Part shown: one piece after another, positions 1-5,731 of the stretch | Position numbering within the stretch: the stretch's first letter is position 1 | Layout of the letters: the number at the start of each line of letters is the position of its first letter | NCBI GenBank assembly: GCA_033578915.1 | Contig: JAVQWQ010000140.1 | Location: 1 to 5,731, forward strand | Source: UBA7692 sp033578915 | GTDB taxonomy: Bacteria; Bacteroidota; Bacteroidia; Chitinophagales; LD1 | Direction of reading: 5' to 3' | Length of the DNA stretch: 5,731 nt | Program-made: the position numbers and the translations under genes | Notes under the pieces: generated by a model | Seen by the model: the letters and a program-made list of their open reading frames with translations, nothing else | Told to the model about the DNA's origin: nothing | Database searches by the model: none

Positions 1-252
1 ACAGAAAACAACAAAACCATCACAACAGTACCAGATGAAGTAAAAGAGGTAGGATTAACTTTAAATATTTTGAAGATAAATCCTGAAAGTAAAACATTTA
101 CCATTTCGGTACGTGAAAAAGAAAAGCCTTTGGATTTCATTATTATGAAGGCAATTGTGTTTCCTTACATCAATTTAGTGTGGCTTGGAGGTATTTTAAC
201 TTTTACCGGCACATTACTTAGCGCTTACAAACGGTACAAGGACTTGCGTTGA
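1..252 (+). CDS. Cytochrome c biogenesis protein, CcmF/CcsA-like (C-terminal end, partial)
   Basis: This is the last 83 codons of a gene that begins left of the window; the frame is open from base 1 and ends at TGA 250-252. A TTG at 70 could be read as a start, but the frame continues upstream without a stop, so this is a gene tail and not a small gene. The visible part has a charged stretch (VREKEKPLDFIIMKA) and then one hydrophobic segment with the pattern FPYINLVWLGGILTFTGTLL, closed by a basic tail (YKRYKDLR). From memory, the last transmembrane helix of Bacteroidota CcmF/CcsA-type haem-handling proteins looks like this. Such proteins are multi-pass inner-membrane proteins that present haem for attachment to apocytochromes c in the periplasm. 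Only the end is visible, so the haem-binding WWD region cannot be checked. It converges on the neighbouring minus-strand gene with an 82-base gap. Confidence 0.72.
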   Translation, partial: TENNKTITTVPDEVKEVGLTLNILKINPESKTFTISVREKEKPLDFIIMKAIVFPYINLVWLGGILTFTGTLLSAYKRYKDLR

Positions 253-334
253 TTTTTTACTCTCTTATACTACAATTTAAACAAAGGTCACGATTATGAA
301 GCAAAATGACCATTTCATGACAAGGAAATCGAAA

Positions 335-1903
335 TTATTCTTTAATAATTTTCAGAACAAATAAATTTTTGTCTGAAATGACTTTCGCCATATAGATACC
401 AGATGGCCAATCATTACCAATATTATAATGGCCGGAGTCAAGTTCCTCATCTAATATAGTTTTTCCCGAAAGATCATTTACTACCAACTTTATGCTATGG
501 GTTGTTTCCAATAAAGCAAAATTAGAAAAGGGGTTAGGCGCTATTTTTAAATTAAGATTATTAATTAAATCATCGCCTGTAGATAGCGGGCAGTTTAGCG
601 TTACATTAAGCTTTGTTACCATTCCCTCTTTCAACAACACTCCAGATACTATTTTGGTCTGGCAGCGCCCTACTGGATCATAAAAGCGGACATCATATTT
701 TCCGTTATTAGCAGTCCCTGTTTTATATTCACCGAAGTAGTTGGTTTGCTTTACTGCTTTATCTCCCAATATATTCACTTCTATACCTGCAAGGTTGTTG
801 CCATTGTGAGATGCCACTTGGCCTTCGAGGTAACATGCTCGCTTATAAAGAGGTTTTAGCACAAATAAGCCTTCTTCCATATCGCTAGCAATAATATTTC
901 CTGAAGGCAAAAAAGGGTAAACGCCCCAGCACCCCTGAAAACCATCGCCATCAGGAAAGGGAGATGTATCGTAATGAGCAATTTCTACTAAATTATCGCT
1001 GCGATGGGCATCTACAATTGTTACTCCGGCCCTGTAATAGCTAACATGCAAAAAACTATCATCCGTTACATACACATTATGAGGAATAAGATCATCAAAA
1101 TAGGAATGCCGGTATTCATCTAGTAGTGTGATATTGTTTAGGTCGCTAACATCGTAAGCGGCTACCGTTGCAAATGGTTTTTCATCGGTTGTGTAAAGGG
1201 TCTTTCCATCTGCAGAGAGCCAACAGTTGTGTGTAAAATAAAATGGCGTTTGAAACCTGGCCATAACTGTTGGAGCGTTTTTATTTTTTACATCTACAAC
1301 CGTTACATTGCCATCCAAAATTTCTGCAGTCCACAATGTATCATTTCTAACAAAACAGTCGTGTACATAAAAATCATTGTAATTACCCAGATATTTTGGA
1401 TTAAAAGGATCGGGCTTTAAGTCAAAAATCATCGTCCCGCCGGTAACCTGGCTGCCGTTTAAATACAGGAAACCATTTTCATCTATAAAACAAGTGTGAG
1501 AGCGGCCGGCTTTGTAAAGCGTACTATCTTTCCAAAAAACATAATTAACAGAAACGGGAAGATTCTTTAAATCAACAATCATCAAGCCTTTTTTTCCGGT
1601 TTCATTGGTCATGTAAGCAAAATGTTTCCATGTTTTAGGTTCCTGCCAAAGACTGGTGTCGCCCGGAATAAAGAAGAGTTCAACCGGATTTGCAGGGTTG
1701 GTTATATCTACGATAGACAAACCATATTGAACTCCCACCAGCGCATATTCTTTATTATTGATTGAATCGTAATAACCCCAGAGATTAGACAATGCTCCTT
1801 GATAAGGCAAGTAACTCATTAATTGATAATTTTTCTGGGCCGGCGCTAATAAAATATTAAGTGATAAAATAAAATAAATAGACCACCTTAACTCAGGAAA
1901 CAT
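335..1903 (-). CDS. Secreted LVIVD-repeat (choice-of-anchor B family) protein with T9SS sorting domain
   Basis: A 522-aa exported protein; its catalytic or binding role is unknown. Residues 1-22 are a signal peptide (hydrophobic IYFILSLNILLA, then PAQ). Residues about 35-350 hold repeated LVIVD-type units that probably form a beta-propeller: GLSIVDITNP (61-70), GLMIVDLKN (106-114), GTMIFDLKPD (156-165), GNVTVVDVKN (198-207), AGVTIVDAH (292-300) and EGLFVLKPL (344-352), with His-bearing blades HDCF (181), THNCW (224) and PHNVY (274). This matches the choice-of-anchor B pattern. Residues about 357-437 look like a carboxypeptidase-regulatory-like beta-sandwich (YLEGQVASHNGNNLAGIEV). Residues about 450-522 are a type A T9SS tail: LKIAPNPFSN, then a DLSG turn, PSGIYMAKV and a basic KIIKE end. 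That tail directs outer-membrane export with surface attachment or release. The ATG at 1903 sits directly before the signal peptide. The thioredoxin-like gene ends 17 bases upstream, so cotranscription is likely. No Shine-Dalgarno is visible. Confidence 0.87.
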   Translation of the reverse strand: MFPELRWSIYFILSLNILLAPAQKNYQLMSYLPYQGALSNLWGYYDSINNKEYALVGVQYGLSIVDITNPANPVELFFIPGDTSLWQEPKTWKHFAYMTNETGKKGLMIVDLKNLPVSVNYVFWKDSTLYKAGRSHTCFIDENGFLYLNGSQVTGGTMIFDLKPDPFNPKYLGNYNDFYVHDCFVRNDTLWTAEILDGNVTVVDVKNKNAPTVMARFQTPFYFTHNCWLSADGKTLYTTDEKPFATVAAYDVSDLNNITLLDEYRHSYFDDLIPHNVYVTDDSFLHVSYYRAGVTIVDAHRSDNLVEIAHYDTSPFPDGDGFQGCWGVYPFLPSGNIIASDMEEGLFVLKPLYKRACYLEGQVASHNGNNLAGIEVNILGDKAVKQTNYFGEYKTGTANNGKYDVRFYDPVGRCQTKIVSGVLLKEGMVTKLNVTLNCPLSTGDDLINNLNLKIAPNPFSNFALLETTHSIKLVVNDLSGKTILDEELDSGHYNIGNDWPSGIYMAKVISDKNLFVLKIIKE

Positions 1904-1920
1904 TGGAATAGAATATGAAT

Positions 1921-2388
1921 TTATTCTTCGATGATTGTATCGTTGTCTGAAGGCAAGTACACTCTACCTATTGGTATTCCGCAATTTATTCTAAGTTTTT
2001 TGTACATCAGGTTTTCATCTATTAAACCTACAACATCTTCTACCTTTTTACCGTACTGATTAAAAAAACGCATGGTAGGTAGTTGAAATACTTTTTGTTC
2101 ATTGTTGATTTCCAGCCCCTCGAAACTTTCTAAATCAACATATTTAATGAGGTAATGGCTGTTTGTAAAATGAACAATTTGAGGCTGAGACAGTACTTCA
2201 TTTTTCAATACTTTGCATGGCGCGCACCAGCTCGCGCCAAAGAGCAAAATATATGGCTGTTTTAATCTTTGTGCTTCTTTCTTCAGCGCATTATAAGTTC
2301 CCTCAAAATAACGGAGGCTACCTGAGTCTGCATTTTGAGAAAAGCAAAAATTTGCTGAGATGATTAATACTATTATTAAAATACGCAT
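1921..2388 (-). CDS. Exported thioredoxin-family protein
   Basis: A 155-aa protein starting at the ATG at 2388. An in-frame ATG at 2427 would add 13 residues before a normal signal peptide and overlap the upstream gene by 38 bases. The 2388 start instead gives a compact signal peptide (MRILIIVLIISANFCFSQ, cleavage near residue 18) and leaves 1 base after the upstream stop. The mature part is a thioredoxin fold: an amphipathic helix (TYNALKKEAQRLKQ), strand YILLFGASWC, the redox motif C55-A-P-C58 followed by K, and the strand with the expected cis-proline in QLPTMRFF (P104). The C-A-P-C motif is intact, so thiol-disulfide activity in the periplasm is plausible. A third cysteine at 136 lies outside the motif. 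It resembles the DUF255/thioredoxin_7-like group of Bacteroidota; the partner is not identifiable. Cysteine-rich stretches of the downstream secreted protein make it a possible client, but that is inference. Confidence 0.85.
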   Translation of the reverse strand: MRILIIVLIISANFCFSQNADSGSLRYFEGTYNALKKEAQRLKQPYILLFGASWCAPCKVLKNEVLSQPQIVHFTNSHYLIKYVDLESFEGLEINNEQKVFQLPTMRFFNQYGKKVEDVVGLIDENLMYKKLRINCGIPIGRVYLPSDNDTIIEE

Positions 2389-2389
2389 G

Positions 2390-3040
2390 TTACAAATATA
2401 CATAACGATAGATGAAATAGATTTCATCTCGTTTAATCGGTTCTTCTTTCGTTTGATATAATAGTTGCCATTGTCGCTGAAATTCAGGGAATTGTATGGG
2501 CATATTCAGCAGTAATAAAATACTGTCGGGCTTTGAAAATTTCTCTTTAACGATATAAGGCGCATAATCTGCATTATATTTCAGATAATTATTGAAAAAT
2601 ACTGTATCAAGATAAACGAATGTTCCAAAGCGCTGCTGATCTGCATACCATATTTTTTTTCTGTTGGGCAAATATGCAGCCACAGCCGATGCAGCGTAAG
2701 AACGATGGCCGACAATAGTATATTTATCCAAACCATTGTCTATGATAAAACGCGCTGCGTTGCCTGAATCGGAAAAGTTGCGTTCTAACTCATCTTGGAT
2801 AACTGCCAGTCCTTTAAAAAACTGCAAAATCATCACTGCAGAAAAAATTATCCTTCCAACGTTTGGTGCCCAATCAATTTTTTCGGCCCACTTTTGATTT
2901 TTTTCAAAAGAAGAAAGTATAAACGCTCCGGTGAGAAATATGAGCAGAAAGCCGTGATGCCGCAAAGTTCCTTGAAACTGAAAAACAATAAGGTATAAAA
3001 ATCCTGCTGTGGCAACAATCAAAAAAACAAATGATTTCAA
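2390..3040 (-). CDS. GT-C-type membrane glycosyltransferase, C-terminal part (out of frame with the N-terminal part)
   Basis: The open frame holds 216 codons from a TTG at 3040 to TAA 2390-2392. It is probably not a free-standing gene but the second half of the protein begun at 3867. It opens inside a hydrophobic helix (FVFLIVATAGFLYLIVFQF), followed by GTLRHHGFLLIFLTGAFIL, where the RHHG loop and following helix recur in this family as I remember it. A third hydrophobic stretch lies at about 62-80, and residues about 85-216 form a soluble, probably periplasmic domain (ARFIIDNGLDKYTIVGHRSY, then YLPNRKKIWYADQQRFGTF). The TTG overlaps the upstream TGA as TTGA, so translational coupling is formally possible, but TTG starts are rare and no Shine-Dalgarno is visible. 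The frame is open for about 10 codons upstream of the TTG, allowing a -1 join. The thioredoxin-like gene follows after 1 base. Confidence 0.75.
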   Translation of the reverse strand: MKSFVFLIVATAGFLYLIVFQFQGTLRHHGFLLIFLTGAFILSSFEKNQKWAEKIDWAPNVGRIIFSAVMILQFFKGLAVIQDELERNFSDSGNAARFIIDNGLDKYTIVGHRSYAASAVAAYLPNRKKIWYADQQRFGTFVYLDTVFFNNYLKYNADYAPYIVKEKFSKPDSILLLLNMPIQFPEFQRQWQLLYQTKEEPIKRDEIYFIYRYVYL

Positions 3041-3867
3041 TCGGGGAACAAAACAAAACTCAATGAGTACAAATTAAAAACAGCAAAACCGCCACTTTCT
3101 TTGTCAACCAACATGGCATTACCAAAAGTCTCTATAAAAGCTGCTACTTTATCTTCTGCTTCTCTTGAATAACTACTTTTTAATCCAGCACTGAGAAGAA
3201 GTATTATCATAGCAAGCCCTCCCGCCGCCATAACACCCAGCGCTGCGAAATTTTTCCATTTGAAATTTTTGAGTTCTATCATATCCCACAAGAAAAGTAA
3301 CCCTAAGCCGGCTCCTACGCAAAAGGCTAGAATATTAGTTTGAAAAAGTAAAAAGATGACTAAAGCATACCAAAAAGGTTTTTCAAATCTTTTAGGATAT
3401 AATGTTCCTGCAAAAGCAAGCAATAAGGCAACCATGGAATAGTTTCGGGCAATTACTGCATATTCGTAGAGAAAAAAGTAAGAAAAAAGTATTGAGGCCG
3501 ATAACCAACGCGGAAGACGTATTTTAAATAGAAGCAACCAGGCAAAAGAAACCGCAATAACATTATGAATAATATTAGCAGTAAAATAAGGTAACCCAAG
3601 TTTTGAAAAAGGCATAAGCAATAAATACCACAAAGGAGGATGGCCTTCATTGGGCAGATAAGCAAAGAGGCTGCCTATGGAATTATCTCTTGCAATCAGC
3701 CAGCTTTGAGCCTCATCTCGCCATGGCTCATGATGGGCAGTAACATAAAATATTATTGCAGCATATATTCCCCAAATTATCCAGTCTATCCATTTAATTT
3801 CATATTGCAAAGCCTTATTTTGAGAAGCTTTTGTGACATCTGCTAATTTTTTCTTTGATTTTGCCAT
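3037..3867 (-). CDS. GT-C-type membrane glycosyltransferase, N-terminal part (interrupted by a frameshift)
   Basis: 276 codons from ATG 3867 to TGA 3037-3039. After a basic cytoplasmic N-terminus (MAKSKKKLAD) comes a first transmembrane helix (about 26-44), then the periplasmic loop HHEPWRDEAQSWLIARD (45-61). Its acidic D51-E52 pair is where GT-C enzymes such as the PMT/ArnT families carry the catalytic or metal-binding acids. HPPLWYLLL follows at 76-84, again typical, and then five or more hydrophobic helices with FLYEYAVIARNYS at 132-144. GT-C enzymes transfer sugars from polyprenyl-phosphate donors on the periplasmic face; the donor and acceptor here are unknown. The protein stops abruptly at SLSFVLFPD inside a hydrophobic helix. 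Members of this family as I recall them are near 500 residues, and 276 plus 216 gives 492. The start follows a 77-base gap after the FAD enzyme gene. Confidence 0.8.
   Translation of the reverse strand: MAKSKKKLADVTKASQNKALQYEIKWIDWIIWGIYAAIIFYVTAHHEPWRDEAQSWLIARDNSIGSLFAYLPNEGHPPLWYLLLMPFSKLGLPYFTANIIHNVIAVSFAWLLLFKIRLPRWLSASILFSYFFLYEYAVIARNYSMVALLLAFAGTLYPKRFEKPFWYALVIFLLFQTNILAFCVGAGLGLLFLWDMIELKNFKWKNFAALGVMAAGGLAMIILLLSAGLKSSYSREAEDKVAAFIETFGNAMLVDKESGGFAVFNLYSLSFVLFPD
3043..3046 (-). other. Frame break between the two glycosyltransferase halves, at a C4 run
   Basis: On the minus strand the upstream frame reads TTC CCC GAT TGA, while the downstream frame reads CGA TTG AAA TCA. The change is a -1 shift, equivalent to one missing base. 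Adding a single C to the CCCC run gives TTC CCC CGA TTG AAA, joining FVLFP to RLKSFVFLIV as one continuous hydrophobic helix. The downstream frame is closed by TAA about 40 bases upstream of the TTG, so the break must lie within that short interval. The C4 run is the only repeat of four or more bases next to the stop, but the T-runs just before it are alternative places for the lost base. Confidence 0.65.
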
Positions 3868-3894
3868 GTAATTTTGCTAATGAATATTAACATT

Positions 3895-3942
3895 CAAAAG
3901 TTATGATTTGAATAATCGGCATAATTATGATATAACATATCA
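3895..3942 (-). promoter_or_regulatory. Possible promoter/operator region before the glycosyltransferase gene
   Basis: The 77-base gap between the FAD enzyme stop and the ATG at 3867 contains, on the minus strand, TAACTTTTG (3895-3903), one base longer than the Bacteroidota -7 element TAnnTTTG, lying 27 bases before the start codon. No good -33 TTTG element is visible at the usual distance. Further upstream is a perfect inverted repeat TGATAT-AAC-ATATCA (3928-3942, 6-base arms, 3-base spacer), a shape that could bind a dimeric regulator. Both elements are AT-rich and could be chance. If real, the genes from 3867 to 335 would have their own promoter in addition to read-through from the FAD enzyme gene. 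Confidence 0.2.
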
Positions 3943-3944
3943 CA

Positions 3945-5372
3945 TCATTTTTTCTCAAGTCCGGATTTTGTGATAGTGGACATTTCCTGGTAGTTTTCAT
4001 AGTCAGTATTGATTTCCCACAGATCGTGTCCGGCGTTTTCCATAATATTTTCTGCGGCCAGGATTCCCATCAAGATAGAGTGGTCTTGATTATTGTACTT
4101 AAATGCGCCGTAGCGACCGATAAGACTAAGATTTTGAATTGTCTTGAGATAATTTTCAATAGGTGTAAGCAAATCTTTGTAGCCACGCCCGTAAACGGGA
4201 TAACATCTGGGAATTCGATACACTTGTCCATTTGAGATAATCGAATCCCCAATTAACCCTGTTTGACGAAGCTCTTTTTTTGCCAGATTAATTAAACGCT
4301 CATCATCCCATTTCCAAAACTCATCCTCATCATAACACCAATACTCAAGCGCTAAGACAGACCCTGTTTTGTCTCCGTAAAGATGAGGAACCCAGTTTCG
4401 GAAATTTGTTAGCCGTCCCATTTGTAAATCAGGAGAGTGTATATATAACCAGTTGTCCGGAAACAGGCTGCTGTTTTCTACCAACAGGTATACGATGATT
4501 GTGTTGCGATATTTAAGGCGTTTGCTTTTCTCTAAAATATCCTGGGGCACATCGGGAAGGCGCTGAACCAACAGGGTTAGAGGCATTGAGGAAACGATAT
4601 GATCGTATGTTTTTATTTCTCCATTAACAAGCTCTATGGCATACGCAGAATTATCTTTTGTAAGCACGCGCTGTACCGGAGTTTTGAAAAAAATGTTGCT
4701 ACCCGCCATTTGAATATTGGCTGCCATACGTTCATACACCATACCTGTGCCGCCATACGGATAAGCAAATTGATCAACCAGCGTTTTGTGCTTGCCCGAG
4801 TTGCCAAACAGCGCATTTTTTATCGCTTCACCCAACGAGAACTTTTTTATGCGTTGAGCCGCAAAATCTGCATCTAAATCCTTGCATGATATTCCCCAGA
4901 GCTTTTCAGTGTAAGTTTTAAAAAAGATATTAAATAATCGTCTCCCGAACCTGCGTGTAACCCAGCTTTCGAAGGTGCCATCATCGGGAGTGGGATTGAT
5001 TTTTTCTTTCAGATAGCTGATAAAGCATAAAGCAGCTTCATAAGGCCCCAAGTTGCCAAGAGCGTTTAAAGCCTTTAAAGGGTAGTAAAAAAATTTCTTC
5101 TTGTAATAAATTCTAGTGAGCCTGTCAACCATATCATAGTCCGTGCCAACCACCTCTAACCAAGCTTTGTTAACCCTTGTGTCGCTACTAAAAAAACGAT
5201 GAGGTCCAATATCTACTGTGTAACCCCAGAGATTAATAGATTTTGCCATACCTCCAACAGAATCTGAGGCTTCATATACATCTACTTGAGCGCCTTTTTT
5301 TACCAGCTCATGTGCAGCCGTTATTCCTGCAGGTCCTGCTCCAATTACTGCTACTTTTTTGGGTAAATTCAT
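3945..5372 (-). CDS. FAD-dependent oxidoreductase (amine oxidase / UDP-galactopyranose mutase-like)
   Basis: A complete 475-aa soluble flavoprotein from ATG 5372 to TGA 3945. The N-terminus is a Rossmann dinucleotide-binding fold: KKVAVIGAGPAGITAAHEL with G11-A-G13-P-A-G16, the ribose-binding acid E34 at the end of strand 2 (VDVYEA), and the GG doublet (40-41) in DSVGGMAKS. Next comes DIGPHRFFS (54-62), common in protoporphyrinogen-oxidase-like and UDP-galactopyranose-mutase-like proteins. YPYGGTGMVYERMA (204-217) is the usual central glycine-rich block. The C-terminal FAD contact is LSLIGRYGAFKYNNQDHSILMGILAAENI, residues about 415-443. The substrate cannot be named. Family members of this length are frequent in polysaccharide clusters, and the GT-C glycosyltransferase next door fits a sugar or lipid-linked-sugar substrate, but this is inference. 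It is longer than typical bacterial UDP-galactopyranose mutases (under 400 aa), so that exact activity should not be assumed. No membrane helix or signal peptide is seen, so it is cytoplasmic. Confidence 0.85.
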   Translation of the reverse strand: MNLPKKVAVIGAGPAGITAAHELVKKGAQVDVYEASDSVGGMAKSINLWGYTVDIGPHRFFSSDTRVNKAWLEVVGTDYDMVDRLTRIYYKKKFFYYPLKALNALGNLGPYEAALCFISYLKEKINPTPDDGTFESWVTRRFGRRLFNIFFKTYTEKLWGISCKDLDADFAAQRIKKFSLGEAIKNALFGNSGKHKTLVDQFAYPYGGTGMVYERMAANIQMAGSNIFFKTPVQRVLTKDNSAYAIELVNGEIKTYDHIVSSMPLTLLVQRLPDVPQDILEKSKRLKYRNTIIVYLLVENSSLFPDNWLYIHSPDLQMGRLTNFRNWVPHLYGDKTGSVLALEYWCYDEDEFWKWDDERLINLAKKELRQTGLIGDSIISNGQVYRIPRCYPVYGRGYKDLLTPIENYLKTIQNLSLIGRYGAFKYNNQDHSILMGILAAENIMENAGHDLWEINTDYENYQEMSTITKSGLEKK

Positions 5373-5375
5373 TTT

Positions 5376-5396
5376 GCTATAGCCTGCAATTATAGC
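5376..5396 (-). repeat. Small inverted repeat just before the FAD enzyme start codon
   Basis: On the minus strand GCTATA-ATTGCAGGC-TATAGC forms 6-base arms around a 9-base loop, ending 3 bases before the ATG at 5372. In the mRNA it would cover the ribosome-entry region. Only two of the six pairs are G-C, so the stem is weak, and it may be a coincidence of AT-rich DNA. Confidence 0.25.
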
Positions 5397-5442
5397 GCAT
5401 TCGTTCTAAGTTATACTATTTATCAAAACAAGTTTTATAAAC

Positions 5443-5509
5443 AAAAAAAATATCATCTCACGCATTGTAGCAAGTGAAACATCGAAGCGTTAGAAATTGG
5501 TATGATATT
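5443..5509 (-). terminator. Terminator-like hairpin with T-tract after the right-edge membrane gene
   Basis: Read on the minus strand, AATATCAT (5502-5509) is matched perfectly by ATGATATT (5449-5456), which runs straight into an unbroken T-tract (through 5443). A second short pair, ACGC (5487-5490) with GCGT (5460-5463), nests inside and could extend the stem across unpaired bases. It begins 17 bases beyond the stop of the membrane gene at 5527, where a terminator is expected. The outer stem is AT-rich and the loop is long (45 bases), so it is weaker than a classic intrinsic terminator. Confidence 0.35.
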
Positions 5510-5526
5510 AGTTTAAAGCAAATAAT

Positions 5527-5731
5527 TTAATTTCCGCTATCTTCATTTAATGCATATACATAGATAGCCCTGATAATTCTTACTAAAATGCTACCCGTAA
5601 CATAGAAAATGGTTATTGAAGTAAACATTTGCCTGAATTCAGGTAATTCCCAAATACTTTTCAATGAAAGGAATTTTGCGCTAAGAAGTAATACAGCCGT
5701 TAGCAACAAATAAAAACCATAAGAGGGCAAT
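5527..5731 (-). CDS. Unidentified membrane protein (C-terminal part, partial)
   Basis: The frame is open from the right edge to TAA 5527-5529, giving 68 visible codons counting the edge. The first codon in view on this strand is a TTG at 5730; it is more likely internal, with the real start outside. Two hydrophobic segments are visible: YGFYLLLTAVLLLSAKFL and, after a short polar loop (SLKSIWELPEFRQ), MFTSITIFYVTGSILVRII, ending in a short polar tail (ALNEDSGN). I do not recognise the family; it could be a small two-helix protein or the end of a larger permease or polysaccharide membrane protein. It is on the same strand as the FAD enzyme, with a 154-base gap and a terminator-like hairpin between them, so separate transcription is possible. 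Confidence 0.6.
   Translation of the reverse strand, partial: LPSYGFYLLLTAVLLLSAKFLSLKSIWELPEFRQMFTSITIFYVTGSILVRIIRAIYVYALNEDSGN

Noticed and set aside
286..329. Possible bidirectional terminator between the convergent genes (GGTCA at 286-290 with TGACC at 307-311; ATTTC at 312-316 with GAAAT at 325-329)
   Set aside because: Both stems are only 5 base pairs, with loops of 16 and 8 bases, and neither is followed by a clear T-tract.
1229..1420. 63-aa plus-strand open frame inside the LVIVD gene
   Set aside because: Antisense shadow of the repeat-bearing coding sequence; its composition looks like a reverse-frame translation and shows no domain.
2389..2427. N-terminal extension of the thioredoxin-like protein to the ATG at 2427
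   Set aside because: It would put 13 mostly non-hydrophobic residues before an otherwise normal signal peptide and overlap the upstream gene; the ATG at 2388 fits better.
3453..3665. 70-aa hydrophobic minus-strand open frame overlapping the glycosyltransferase
   Set aside because: It is the same-strand shifted-frame reading of transmembrane helices, which naturally gives hydrophobic translations; the real frame carries the family motifs.
4599..4877. 92-aa plus-strand open frame inside the FAD enzyme gene
   Set aside because: It is antisense to a clearly conserved flavoprotein region including the YPYGGTG block; no family features, and no promoter or ribosome site of its own.
5387..5394. TATAAT-like sequence upstream of the FAD enzyme start
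   Set aside because: It is only about 15 bases from the ATG, has no matching -35 hexamer at 17 bases, and Bacteroidota promoters use a different consensus.
1..5731. CRISPR array, tRNA/rRNA, insertion sequence, toxin-antitoxin or defence system
   Set aside because: No spaced direct repeats, no cloverleaf-like or ribosomal sequence, no transposase or nuclease motifs were seen on either strand.

Overview
The window looks like a chromosomal stretch from a member of the Bacteroidota. Three things point there: a protein with a C-terminal type IX secretion (Por) sorting domain, a CcmF/CcsA-type cytochrome c biogenesis C-terminus of the Bacteroidota kind, and AT-rich DNA with no obvious Shine-Dalgarno sequences before the starts. 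No rRNA, tRNA, CRISPR array, insertion sequence or phage gene was seen. The genus cannot be fixed from this sequence.

Layout, left to right. Bases 1-252 (+) are the 3' end of a cytochrome c biogenesis gene entering from the left. It converges on a run of minus-strand genes that fills the rest of the window. In their transcription order (right to left) these are: the 3' end of an unidentified small membrane protein (5527 to the right edge); a noncoding gap of about 150 bp with a terminator-like hairpin; a 475-aa FAD-dependent oxidoreductase of the amine-oxidase/UDP-galactopyranose-mutase-like type (3945-5372); a membrane glycosyltransferase of GT-C character split into two frames (3037-3867 and 2390-3040); a secreted thioredoxin-like protein (1921-2388); and a secreted LVIVD-repeat 'choice-of-anchor B' protein with a carboxypeptidase-regulatory-like domain and a T9SS tail (335-1903).

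The genes from 3867 down to 335 are packed with a 4-base overlap, a 1-base gap and a 17-base gap, so they are very probably cotranscribed. The oxidoreductase lies 77 bases upstream and may belong to the same unit or have its own. Most products act in or beyond the inner membrane: a flavoenzyme and a lipid-linked-sugar type glycosyltransferase suggest envelope polysaccharide or glycoconjugate work, and the two exported proteins act in the periplasm and at the surface. No specific pathway can be proved from the window.

The main point to check is the split glycosyltransferase. The two pieces together have the length and motif order of one protein, and one base added to a CCCC run (minus strand) at 3043-3046 would restore a single reading frame. 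This is a mutation, a homopolymer sequencing error or, less likely, recoding. I did not find a convincing undescribed system here.
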